Shown in pieces: positions 29,071 through 38,400 of a stretch of 43,928 bases of DNA. Source of the stretch: Gammaproteobacteria bacterium (GTDB lineage Bacteria > Pseudomonadota > Gammaproteobacteria > Steroidobacterales > Woeseiaceae); contig JAOTVR010000023.1 of NCBI GenBank assembly GCA_029863305.1, positions 1 to 43,928 on the forward strand, read 5' to 3'. The translations under genes were made by a program, and so were the position numbers. The number at the start of each line of letters is the position of its first letter. Positions within the stretch are counted from its first letter, which is position 1. The notes under the pieces were generated by a model, which worked only from the letters and a program-made list of their open reading frames with translations, did no database searches and was not told the origin of the DNA.

Positions 29071-31744
29071 GCTAAGCAAGGAGCGCTGGGCGCGCGTCGA
29101 CGAATTGTTCGACAAAGCGCAGCCGCTGGAGCGCGGCGAGCAGGCTGCCTATCTCGATTCGGCCTGCGCAGATGACGCCGAGTTGCGCGATTACCTGCTG
29201 GCCTTGTTGCAGAGCAATCCTGCAATTGACGCCACGATAGAGAACACGATCGTCGAGACGATCAATCTGGCATTCGGTGAAGGCGACCCGCACGCCGATG
29301 ATATGAAAGGCGAAATGATCGGCCCTTATCGTGTTGAACGATTGCTCGGCACGGGCGGCATGGGCGTGGTCTATCTGGCGGAAAGAGCCGATGAACAGTT
29401 TGACCAGCAGGTCGCGATCAAGCTCGGCCGGCATCGCCTCGTCGATCCACAGACCGAATTGCGCCTGCGCAGTGAGCGACAGATTCTTTCGGATCTCGAT
29501 CACCCCAACATCGCGCGCCTGCTGGACGGCGGCACGACCCGGGACGGTGTTCCCTACCTCGTCATGGAATACATCGACGGCATGCGCATCGACACCTACT
29601 GCGACCTGCACCGGCTGACAGTCGTCGAGCGCTTGCGGCTGTTCCAGACGATTTGCGCCGCGGTTCACTCCGCTCACCAGAATCTGGTCATACACCGCGA
29701 CATCAAGGCCTCCAATATCCTGGTTACCGCAGACGGCACACCGAAGCTCCTCGACTTCGGTATCGCGAAACTGACGGATGCCAGCGGCGCGGCGACCGAC
29801 GGGTTGACGCGCGAAGGTGCGGTCATCATGACGCCGGCAAACGCGGCACCCGAGCAGATACTCGGCAAAACCATTACGACGGCGACCGATATCTATGCAC
29901 TGGGCCTGCTGCTGCACACCTTATTGAGCGGCTTTCGGGCCTACGAGACAGACGACCTGACGCCGAGCGAATTCGCGCACATCGTCTGTCAGCAAGACAC
30001 GATGCGGCCCAGCCAGCGACTACAACAGGAAAGACTGATCGCCCAAACGAGCAGCGATCCCTGCGTATTACAGACGCTCGAGCGTATTGCGAGCGATCGC
30101 CGCAGCAGTCCGGAACGCCTGCAACGGCGACTGCGCGGCGATCTGGACACGATAATTCTCAACGCACTGCGCAAGGAACCGGAGCGCCGGTATCGATCGG
30201 TCAGCGCGCTCGCCGACGACATCGGCCTGCATTTGCGATGGATGCCGATCAACGCGCGCGCGGATTCGTGGCGCTACCGGACCAGCAGGTTCGTGCGTCG
30301 TCATTATGCAGCGGTGTCCGCGTCCGTTCTGGTCGTCGCCTTGCTTGCGACATTTGCAGTGCTGTTATCGATGCAGAATCGAATTGTCGTCAAGGAACGC
30401 GACACAGCGCGGGAAGTATCCCGCTTTCTCGAGGATATCTTCATGGCGCAGGATCCTGCGCAGGCGCGCGGCACGAGCATTACCGCTGAGGAAATACTTG
30501 CGTCCGGAGCCAGTCGAATCCAGGGAGACCTCACTGGCCGCCCCGAGATTCAGTCGGCATTGATGGGGACGATAGGCCGTGTCTATTTCAATCTCGGCGA
30601 GTATGAGCCGTCGCGTGAGATGCTCGAGCAGGCGTTGCAATTGCGATTGCAAACCGACGGTGAATCGCACGCAAATGTTGCAGTCGCCGGTAACGATCTG
30701 GCCGAAACCTTGATTCGTCTGGCCGATTACGAGCGTGCCGAAGATTTGCTCGACAGGTCGCTGACGATCAACCGGCAAGAAAGTGGCGCGTATTCAGCGG
30801 ACGTCGCCAAAAACCTGTTTAATCTCGCAGAGCTGCACCTGAAAACCGGCGAACTTGACGAAGCGGAGGCTTTCGCGAGTTCGAGTATTGACATCTATAC
30901 GCAGATCGACTCGGGCTACAGCATCGAGCTGGCCGAAGCAAAAAATATGCTGGCCCGGATTCTGCAGGTCCGGGGCGATCTCGACAGAACCGAGGAGTTG
31001 CTGCTCGAAGCGATAGACATCGTCACGACCAATGAAGGCGCCAATCACCCTCTGATGGCGTACTACCTGCAAAACCTGGGCGTGCTGCAGCGCTCGAAGG
31101 GTGATCTGCAGGCCGCCGAGGATACACTGGACCGGGCGATCGAGGCGACGCGACGAATTCTGGGTGACAAACACCATCTGTTGGCAGCAACGCTCATCAA
31201 CAAGGGCACTCTGCTGCACGCGCGGGGCGACTATGACAACGCGGAACGCGTCATGCGTGACGCATTGTCGCTGCACATCGAGTCGCGCGGCGCCGGTCAT
31301 CCGATGGTGGCTTACGATATGACCTTGCTTGGCATGTTGCTGCATGACCAGTCGGAACTGAGTGCGGCCGAGGATATGCTTCGCCGCGCACTCGTCATCT
31401 ACGGCGAGGCGCTCGATGACGAGCATCAATACACGGCGTCGGCCCTCACCGAGCTCGGTGCCGTACTCAACTCGGCCGGCCGCCTCGCCGAAGCGCAAAC
31501 CCTGCTCGAGCGTGCGCTGCAAATTCGTGAGAAGGACTATCCGTCCGACCACGAGCTGGTTGCCGGAACGCGGACGGAATACGCCGACACCTTGTCCCGC
31601 CAGGGCCGATTCGACGACGCCGAAGCGCTGCTGCTGCAAAGTATTGACGCACTTCGAGACAGACCCGGTCGGCGTCAGACGCGCGCAAACGAGGCATTGA
31701 CGCGTCTCAACGAGTCAGCTGGCCAGACCATAACTGACCAGTAA
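29051..31744 (+). CDS. Membrane Ser/Thr protein kinase with TPR sensor domain
   Basis: An 897-residue Hanks-type kinase. Kinase region about residues 90-370: glycine loop LLGTGGMGVVYLAER, Lys124 in QVAIKLG, HRDIKASNILV (Asp217) and DFGIAKL (Asp235), with NAAPEQILG for the APE motif. A basic stretch and a single membrane helix (about 419-440, ASVLVVALLATFAVLL) follow, then a large TPR region (about 500-880) outside the membrane, rich in repeats such as GEYEPSREMLEQALQL and GDYDNAERVMRDALSL. The first 85 residues are a helical lead-in found in this kinase group. It is co-translated with the ECF sigma factor and probably transmits an envelope signal to it. Target and signal are unknown. Confidence 0.93.
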   Translation: MNSKTIELSKERWARVDELFDKAQPLERGEQAAYLDSACADDAELRDYLLALLQSNPAIDATIENTIVETINLAFGEGDPHADDMKGEMIGPYRVERLLGTGGMGVVYLAERADEQFDQQVAIKLGRHRLVDPQTELRLRSERQILSDLDHPNIARLLDGGTTRDGVPYLVMEYIDGMRIDTYCDLHRLTVVERLRLFQTICAAVHSAHQNLVIHRDIKASNILVTADGTPKLLDFGIAKLTDASGAATDGLTREGAVIMTPANAAPEQILGKTITTATDIYALGLLLHTLLSGFRAYETDDLTPSEFAHIVCQQDTMRPSQRLQQERLIAQTSSDPCVLQTLERIASDRRSSPERLQRRLRGDLDTIILNALRKEPERRYRSVSALADDIGLHLRWMPINARADSWRYRTSRFVRRHYAAVSASVLVVALLATFAVLLSMQNRIVVKERDTAREVSRFLEDIFMAQDPAQARGTSITAEEILASGASRIQGDLTGRPEIQSALMGTIGRVYFNLGEYEPSREMLEQALQLRLQTDGESHANVAVAGNDLAETLIRLADYERAEDLLDRSLTINRQESGAYSADVAKNLFNLAELHLKTGELDEAEAFASSSIDIYTQIDSGYSIELAEAKNMLARILQVRGDLDRTEELLLEAIDIVTTNEGANHPLMAYYLQNLGVLQRSKGDLQAAEDTLDRAIEATRRILGDKHHLLAATLINKGTLLHARGDYDNAERVMRDALSLHIESRGAGHPMVAYDMTLLGMLLHDQSELSAAEDMLRRALVIYGEALDDEHQYTASALTELGAVLNSAGRLAEAQTLLERALQIREKDYPSDHELVAGTRTEYADTLSRQGRFDDAEALLLQSIDALRDRPGRRQTRANEALTRLNESAGQTITDQ

Positions 31745-31816
31745 GAAGGTTTGGCGATCAGGTCATCGTGCGCATCCATATACTGTCGCGAACGGCGACG
31801 CATGCATTGGAATTGG

Positions 31817-31839
31817 GGGTTTGAAGCAGGATTATTCGC
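31817..31839 (+). repeat. Short dispersed direct repeat, copy 2
   Basis: A 23-base near-copy (21 of 23 identical) of 27490-27512, here in the intergenic gap between the kinase gene and the convergent DUF2254-like gene, not next to any start codon. Confidence 0.5.
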
Positions 31840-31863
31840 GGAATACTGCTTTTGCAGCGGACC

Positions 31864-33438
31864 TTAGTCGCGACTCCTGGCCCAGTCCAGGACTGTGTCT
31901 ACGTGGCGCCGCAATTGCGGGTCGAGATATGAGAAGTTGATGCCTCGATCGGTTATTTCCCAGTAGTGGGGCCGTTCCTCAGACATCAACATTTCGCGCA
32001 CTTGCTTGACTCGCTCCGGCTTCTCGACCATCAAATCATTCGCGATGCGCCGGGCCCTCGACTCGTCGCCGCGGTCAAGAAAGAAAGCGGCCAGCTGGAT
32101 TTGCGCTCGCCGGATTCCCAGTAGGCTCACCTCGTCCGACTCCTTCTTGATTTCGCGATCCAGTTCAAGGATCAGATCAAGCAAGTCGTCTACCTGAGTA
32201 GATTTCTGTCGGGCGGCATCCTCGATTAATCGACCGATGTCATACGCGGCAACCTCGAGCAGAAATGGCATATTAAGAGTGAAACCGAGCTGACCATAGA
32301 ATTGGAAATGCAGCGCAATTTCACGAACCGCGTTCTCCTGCCCGGACCTCAGCAGTTCCTCTGCCATTTGTCGGTATTGGTTCATGATGTAGTAGCAGGT
32401 TCGCTGATCATTTTTGTTGATCGTGGCGCGCAGATAGCTGTTAAAGCACCGGATACACAGTTCAACGACAGCCGTCCTGGTCGTTGCGGCCGCACTGCCA
32501 ATGCGATTCGTGTTGATTGCGATCAGATTGGTCATGTCGCGGGAACTGGAACTGCCAATGCTCACGAGACTCAGGTATTGCCGCATAACTTTGACATCCA
32601 GCCAGGTACCGGATTTTTCGATCTCACTGATTGAAGAGTCGCTCAGCGACACGAAATCAGGATCTCTCGCAACACACGGACTCACTAAGAACCAATTCTT
32701 TGGGAGGTTCGGAATGTGTTCCTGGTAGTCGGTAAGCAACTCGCACAAAGCGTTGATGCTTTTCATGGCCACAGCGCGGTCGCCTGTCTCCGAGGCGCGC
32801 CGCGCGATATCCTGCAACTCGTCAACCCGATTCAGCATGTAGTTTTTTGTCGGCTCATTGTCGTCGTTACCAACAGAATCAAACCGCCTTACTGCGGCGC
32901 CCTTGATCTTCTCGATAACGCTATCCGGCGAGAGGAACGACAGTACAAAAGCAAAATACGGCAGTAGCAGAGTCAGGGAAATGGTGACCATCGCCATACT
33001 GATCAGCAATCCGGCATTCGCTATAACCGCCTGGGTGCTGTCCCCGCCAACAAAAAGAGAATTCCAAATGCTGTGAATCGTAGCGACGACAAAAAAGCTC
33101 ATTACGAAAATGTTCACGGGCTCGCGAACGAACATTGTCGTAATTCTGTGGCTGTACCGGTTCGCTGCCAATTCGACAACGATAGCCACGACTGTGATCG
33201 CGATCGCAAGCACAGCGGCCAGCAGTTCCGCGGCATTTGTGAGCACCTCGAAAGTAACATCGGGCCCGAGGCTTGTGAGCCGCTCAACCAAACCGCGCTC
33301 CGGTCCGGCAAACACGCCTTCAAGGGCCAGCGAGATCAGGAAAACCAGCAGCGTGACCACGGATATGCCGAAAAAAGCCACAGCCGCGCCGTACAGTGCC
33401 CGGGAATGAACGGTTTGTTTAGTATTCTTATTGAACAT
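31864..33438 (-). CDS. DUF2254-like membrane protein
   Basis: A 524-residue protein. Four membrane helices fill the first 165 residues (VAFFGISVVTLLVFLISLAL, LLAAVLAIAITVVAIVVEL, VNIFVMSFFVVATIHSIW, LLISMAMVTISLTLLLPYFA). The junction ANRYSHRITTMFVREPVNIF resembles the DUF2254 family. The remaining 360 residues are cytoplasmic and helix-rich, longer than in typical DUF2254 proteins, with TPR-like helices near the end. No Shine-Dalgarno site is obvious. It is divergent from the S41 gene with only 77 bases between, so the two may share control. Function unknown. Confidence 0.6.
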   Translation of the reverse strand: MFNKNTKQTVHSRALYGAAVAFFGISVVTLLVFLISLALEGVFAGPERGLVERLTSLGPDVTFEVLTNAAELLAAVLAIAITVVAIVVELAANRYSHRITTMFVREPVNIFVMSFFVVATIHSIWNSLFVGGDSTQAVIANAGLLISMAMVTISLTLLLPYFAFVLSFLSPDSVIEKIKGAAVRRFDSVGNDDNEPTKNYMLNRVDELQDIARRASETGDRAVAMKSINALCELLTDYQEHIPNLPKNWFLVSPCVARDPDFVSLSDSSISEIEKSGTWLDVKVMRQYLSLVSIGSSSSRDMTNLIAINTNRIGSAAATTRTAVVELCIRCFNSYLRATINKNDQRTCYYIMNQYRQMAEELLRSGQENAVREIALHFQFYGQLGFTLNMPFLLEVAAYDIGRLIEDAARQKSTQVDDLLDLILELDREIKKESDEVSLLGIRRAQIQLAAFFLDRGDESRARRIANDLMVEKPERVKQVREMLMSEERPHYWEITDRGINFSYLDPQLRRHVDTVLDWARSRD

Positions 33439-33515
33439 TACGGATTAAAGGCCATCCGGCAAAAGTCGCTGATGACAATGAGTTTAGCACTGACTTCAGT
33501 TATTCTCGTCGGACT

Positions 33516-35489
33516 ATGCCAAATTCAAAAACGAAACTAAAACCATCATTCGTAACGAATGCGCACAAAGCGGTCCGCTCGAGCGTTGGCGCAAGTATTG
33601 ACGTGCCAACGTTTCTTGAAAAATGTGCGACACTGACGCTCGCGGCACGCAAGACGATCGTCGAGCAAGCGCTGCTCGTATTGGCGGAAAACTACGTGCA
33701 TCTGCCATACAAGCAGGCAATGCACGGCGTCAACGCCTTGCAGAGGCTTAAGCTACTGCAACACAAACTGCAACAGAGCAAGCAGTCACAGCTTTCCCAC
33801 CCTGTCGAATTTCACAGGGAGATACTGGAGATCTTTAACTCGTTACACGATATGCATACAGATTACTTTCTGCCCGATCCTTTTCGGCAGATGACCGCTT
33901 ACCTGCCGTTCCAGATCGAGGAGTGCTATGACGCTGGCAAATCCCGGCATTACCTGGTAACGAAATTACTACATGGTTTCGACCACAAGACATTCCGGCC
34001 GGGCGCGGAAGTCCTGACATGGAACGGAGTACCGATGGAGCGCGCTGTCGCCATCAGCGCCGCCGCAAATGCCGGAAGTAACGCCGCCGCCCGACGCGCT
34101 CGCGGTATTGATGCGATGACATTACGCCCACTGATTGCGCTGTTGCCGCCGGACGAAGAACGAGTCGTTGCCCAGTATTGCGACAACCAGGGTAGAAAGC
34201 ACGAAATTCGGATTGAGTGGCAAATATTTGCACCGCCCGCGGAAACCGACAAAGTCGACCACGACAAGCCGTCAGCGTCTTCGTCGTCAATCGGTCTCGA
34301 CCTCACCGCAGATCACATGCGGCTGGCGCGAAAAGTACTGTTTGCTCCAGAGGTAGTTGCCGCCGAGGCGGTAGCATCGTCGTCGCAAAGCGGCCGCGCT
34401 CAGGTACAAACCGAGGCGCTGGAAACGTGCATGCCAAAAGTTTTCATGGCGAGGCCGGTAACAACACCACACGGTGAATTTGCGTACATTCGCGTCAGAA
34501 CTTTTGCCACAGAGAACCCGGACGCGTTCGTCGATGAGTTCCTGAGGCTGTTGGAACAGTTGCCGAAACGGGGCCTCGCCATAGACGTGCGAAATAATGG
34601 CGGCGGCAGCCTGCAGGCTGCCGAACGGCTGTTGCAATTGTTGACGCCACGAGAGGTACATCCACAATCGCTTCAGTTTCGCAATACACCTTTGAACTTG
34701 CGAATATGTCAGCGCCATAAGAACGGCGAACTCGGATTCGACTTATCGCCGTGGATACCATCAATGCTTCGCGCGATCGAAACTGGCGCCGTCTATTCGA
34801 GCGCATATCCGCTCACTTCGCGAGAATCCGCCAACGCAATAGGACAGCGCTACCACGGACCGGTTGCGCTCATTACGGATGCGAGATGCTATAGCGCTAC
34901 GGATGCATTCGCCTCGGGCTTTCACGATCACCAGATTGGACCGATCATCGGCGTTGACCACAATACAGGCGCGGGCGGCGCCAATGTCTGGACGCAGGAG
35001 TTTCTCAGGCAATCGTTGATCAAGCCCGGGCTGCGGGATCCGGAATCTCCATACAAAAAACTACCCGGAAATGCAGCATTACGCGCAGCAATGCGACGAA
35101 CGCTTCGCGTCGGCAAACAACACGGCACACCGGTCGAAGACCTTGGCGTGACCCCTGATCACTACCACCCGATGACAAGGAATGATCTCCTTGAATCCAA
35201 TGTTGATCTAATCGCAGCGGTAGCCAAGCGAATCGACCGAATGCCTAAACGCTTGTTGGAGTGCAGTGTGTCAGCCTCCGGAGAATTGCTGGACCTGAAA
35301 TTTGCAACGTTTGGGCTCGATCGGCTCGACATCTACGTTGACGGTCGCCCGTTTGCTTCTCCGGATGTTGGCGATGGCGAGTCCGACTGCCAAATTAGCA
35401 GACCGCCAAACGCCCAGTCCCTGGATATTCGGGGCTTCGTAAAAGGAACGCACGTTGCATCGAGACGCATTTCCCTAAGCGGCGACTGA
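33516..35489 (+). CDS. Cytoplasmic S41 family peptidase with PDZ-like segment
   Basis: A 657-residue protein with no signal peptide. An N-terminal helical domain (about 1-110) precedes a PDZ-like stretch (GAEVLTWNGVPMERAVAIS, about 158-176) and the S41 core: GEFAYIRVRTFATENPDAFV, IDVRNNGGGSLQAAERLLQL and the nucleophile strand ARCYSATDAFASGFHDH. After it comes GVDHNTGAGGANVW; the Lys of CtpA-type S41 enzymes is missing, so any activity would use the tricorn/IRBP-like arrangement. A small beta domain forms the C-terminus. Its TGA overlaps the ATG of the cyclase-like gene (TGATG). Cytoplasmic S41 proteins are unusual; a role in processing a partner protein or peptide is inferred. Confidence 0.78.
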   Translation: MPNSKTKLKPSFVTNAHKAVRSSVGASIDVPTFLEKCATLTLAARKTIVEQALLVLAENYVHLPYKQAMHGVNALQRLKLLQHKLQQSKQSQLSHPVEFHREILEIFNSLHDMHTDYFLPDPFRQMTAYLPFQIEECYDAGKSRHYLVTKLLHGFDHKTFRPGAEVLTWNGVPMERAVAISAAANAGSNAAARRARGIDAMTLRPLIALLPPDEERVVAQYCDNQGRKHEIRIEWQIFAPPAETDKVDHDKPSASSSSIGLDLTADHMRLARKVLFAPEVVAAEAVASSSQSGRAQVQTEALETCMPKVFMARPVTTPHGEFAYIRVRTFATENPDAFVDEFLRLLEQLPKRGLAIDVRNNGGGSLQAAERLLQLLTPREVHPQSLQFRNTPLNLRICQRHKNGELGFDLSPWIPSMLRAIETGAVYSSAYPLTSRESANAIGQRYHGPVALITDARCYSATDAFASGFHDHQIGPIIGVDHNTGAGGANVWTQEFLRQSLIKPGLRDPESPYKKLPGNAALRAAMRRTLRVGKQHGTPVEDLGVTPDHYHPMTRNDLLESNVDLIAAVAKRIDRMPKRLLECSVSASGELLDLKFATFGLDRLDIYVDGRPFASPDVGDGESDCQISRPPNAQSLDIRGFVKGTHVASRRISLSGD

Positions 35490-38400
35490 TGAACGTTGGC
35501 GAAAAGCTGGCCAGGTTTGCACCCCAGGTACAGCTTAGAGATGTACTGGCCGGGTTCGACGATGGCACAAAGCAAATGCCCTCGCAGGAATCAGGGCATG
35601 CCGCACTTTTGTTTATTGATTTGAGCGGTTTCACAGCGCTAACAGAGCGATCCGCAGCACGCGGACGCCGCGGCGCCGAAAATCTCACCGAGATTATTAA
35701 TCAATATTTCGGTAAAGCAACGGATCTCATCCTCGATCACGGAGGAGATATACTTTTTTACGCCGGCGATTCGATCCTCGCCATCTGGCCTGCTGAAAAG
35801 AGCGAATCATTGGCCGAGGCCGCGCAAATGGCTGCGGGCTGCGCACTGGAAATTCAAGTGCATGTCAGCGATCAAGCAAAGACCGAGAGTGATTCGCTGA
35901 GGTTTCGCGCCTCCGTCACTTCAGGGGCTGTCTCTTTTCTGCAGGTCGGTGGAGCTCATGACATATGGCAGTTTCTCGTGTCGGGAAAACCTGTTGTGGA
36001 GATCGCAGAAAATGATCGATGCACCCGTCCCGGTGAAGTAGTTGTCACACAATCAACGTGGCAGCTAATCGATAAGGGCTTTGTCGGGAATGAGATCGAC
36101 CAGGGACGCCGCAAACTGGTTTCCCGACGCAATGACGTTACGGCGCGCTCACCGGATCCTGTGCAAGTACCCATCGGAGCTGAAACCGTACTCGTCGGTC
36201 TTGTGCCTTCTGTCGTCGCCACACGAACCAGGGCCGGCTACGACGAATGGCTTGCCGAGTTTCGAAACATCGTGGTCTTATTCATCAACTTCGTCGGGCT
36301 GGATCAGACTGAAACCGACCTGCTGGACAAACTCCAGCCGATTGTGAAATACCTGCAGGAAATCATCACCGGACTTGAAGGTACGGTATACCAGCTCCTC
36401 ATGGATGATAAGGGCGCGTCGATGGTTGTGGGTTTTGGGTTGCCGCCGTTCGCGCATGAGGATGATGCCCGCCGCGCCACACTGGCTGCCATCGAGATTC
36501 GCGAGTGGCTTGCCAATCAAGGGGTAGAAGCGTCAATAGGTATTGCCAGCGGGCCGCTCTACTGCGGCATATACGGGACAGAGCGCCGGCAGCAGTACAC
36601 GATTGCCGGAAGCGCTATAAACCTCGCCGCCCGGCTCATGCAAAAAGCGGATGGGCGAATTCTGTGTGACACGTCGGTCGCCAGTCGAGCCCAAGTCAAT
36701 AATGCTTTCGAGCCTTTGCATCCAATCACGATGAAGGGCCACAGCAGCCCGACATCAGTATTCCGCGTTCAAACACCGGACGAAAATACAACCACAGCCA
36801 TCACCCGGCAAACCACCAACATCGCGATTTTTGGCAGAGACGAGGAAACAGCGAAGATCGAGCAGGCGTTGCGTGAAGCGCAGAACGAGGGTGCCGGCAG
36901 CCTGCTGCTACTCGAGGGCGACGCCGGTATCGGTAAATCGACACTCATGGAATACGCTGCGTCGCGTGCCCAGGACCTCAATATCGCCGCACTCAAAGGC
37001 GGTGCCGACGCGATTCGCAAAGATTCCTCATTTTATCCCTGGCGCCAGGTTTTTGCGACCCTGCTTGAACTCGAGCCGGGCTCGGAAAATACGGAGGAGA
37101 TGACATCACGTCTTATTCAATCGCTGCCGAAAGAAAGACGCCAACTCGCACCATTATTGAGCGCGGTTCTTCCATACGAAATTCCGGATAACGACGTTAC
37201 CAAGCGAATGAGCGAAGAAGTACGGGCGGACAACACTCTGAGCCTTTTGCTTGAAGTGTTGGGCACGGCTACCGAAAACGGTTCGATCGGAATCTTTCTG
37301 GAGGATGCCCACTGGTTCGATTCGGCTTCCTGGAAACTTATTTCGCTCGTGGCGCGCAGCAATGACTCGATTCTGTTTGTCATCAGCACTCGACCGACGG
37401 AAGTCGAGCATCCGCTGTTGTCGTCGCTGTTCGAACTGGGTGGCGCGAATAAACTTCACGTTTCCCCGCTATCGGCACCAGCCACCGTTGATCTTGTTTG
37501 CCATCGCCTTGGCGTAGATTCCACGCCTGAGTCGGTGTCCGAGTTTGTGATGGAGAAAGCGGGCGGAAACCCGTTTTTCAGCGAGGAACTCGCCTACGCA
37601 TTACTCGAATCCGGAGTCATCACTATCGCCGATCGTGTTTGCGAGCTGGCAGATCCTGATACAGACCCGGGCAAATCGATGGCGAACATGCTGGCTGACA
37701 AAGGACTGCCCGACACGATCCAGGGAATAGTTACATCGCGCATCGATCGGCTGTCCGAGCAACTCCAATTCGCCATCAAAGTTGCAAGCGCCATCGGTGT
37801 CAGGTTCACAGTCGACTCCCTGGTTGCGGTTTACCCGGAAGCTACAAGTAAGAAGAGCATGCTGAGGTGGCTCGATGAACTGAGCGAAGGGGATTTCATT
37901 GATGTCGACAGTGAAAACAGTGGTGTTTTCGAATTTCGACATGTCATTACGCGCGACGTTGCTTATCACTCGATGTTGTTTTCACAGCGAAGGAAGCTTC
38001 ATCGCAGAATCGCATCGTGGTTCGAAGAACAATCGAACTCCACAAGCGAGTCGATGCAACCGGTACTCGCTCATCACTGGCAGCATGCAGACGAATGGGA
38101 GAGAGCCACCAGCTACCTGACCAGGGCGGGCGATAATGCAATGCGGAACTTCTCAAACAGGGAAGCAATATCGTTCTATTCCGATGCGCTTGAAATCAGC
38201 AACAAAGCCTCTGAAGACGGCCAGGGCTTCGCGACCACAGATGATCGGAGACACTGGAAACTTTCGATTGGCCGCGCGCATTTGAAGGAGTCGGAATACC
38301 AGACCGGTCGAACTCATATCGAGCAGGGACTCAGCCTTGCAGGAATCGAGATGAAGAAGGGCAAGTTGCGCCCGATTTTTGGCCTGTTCTCGCAGATGGG

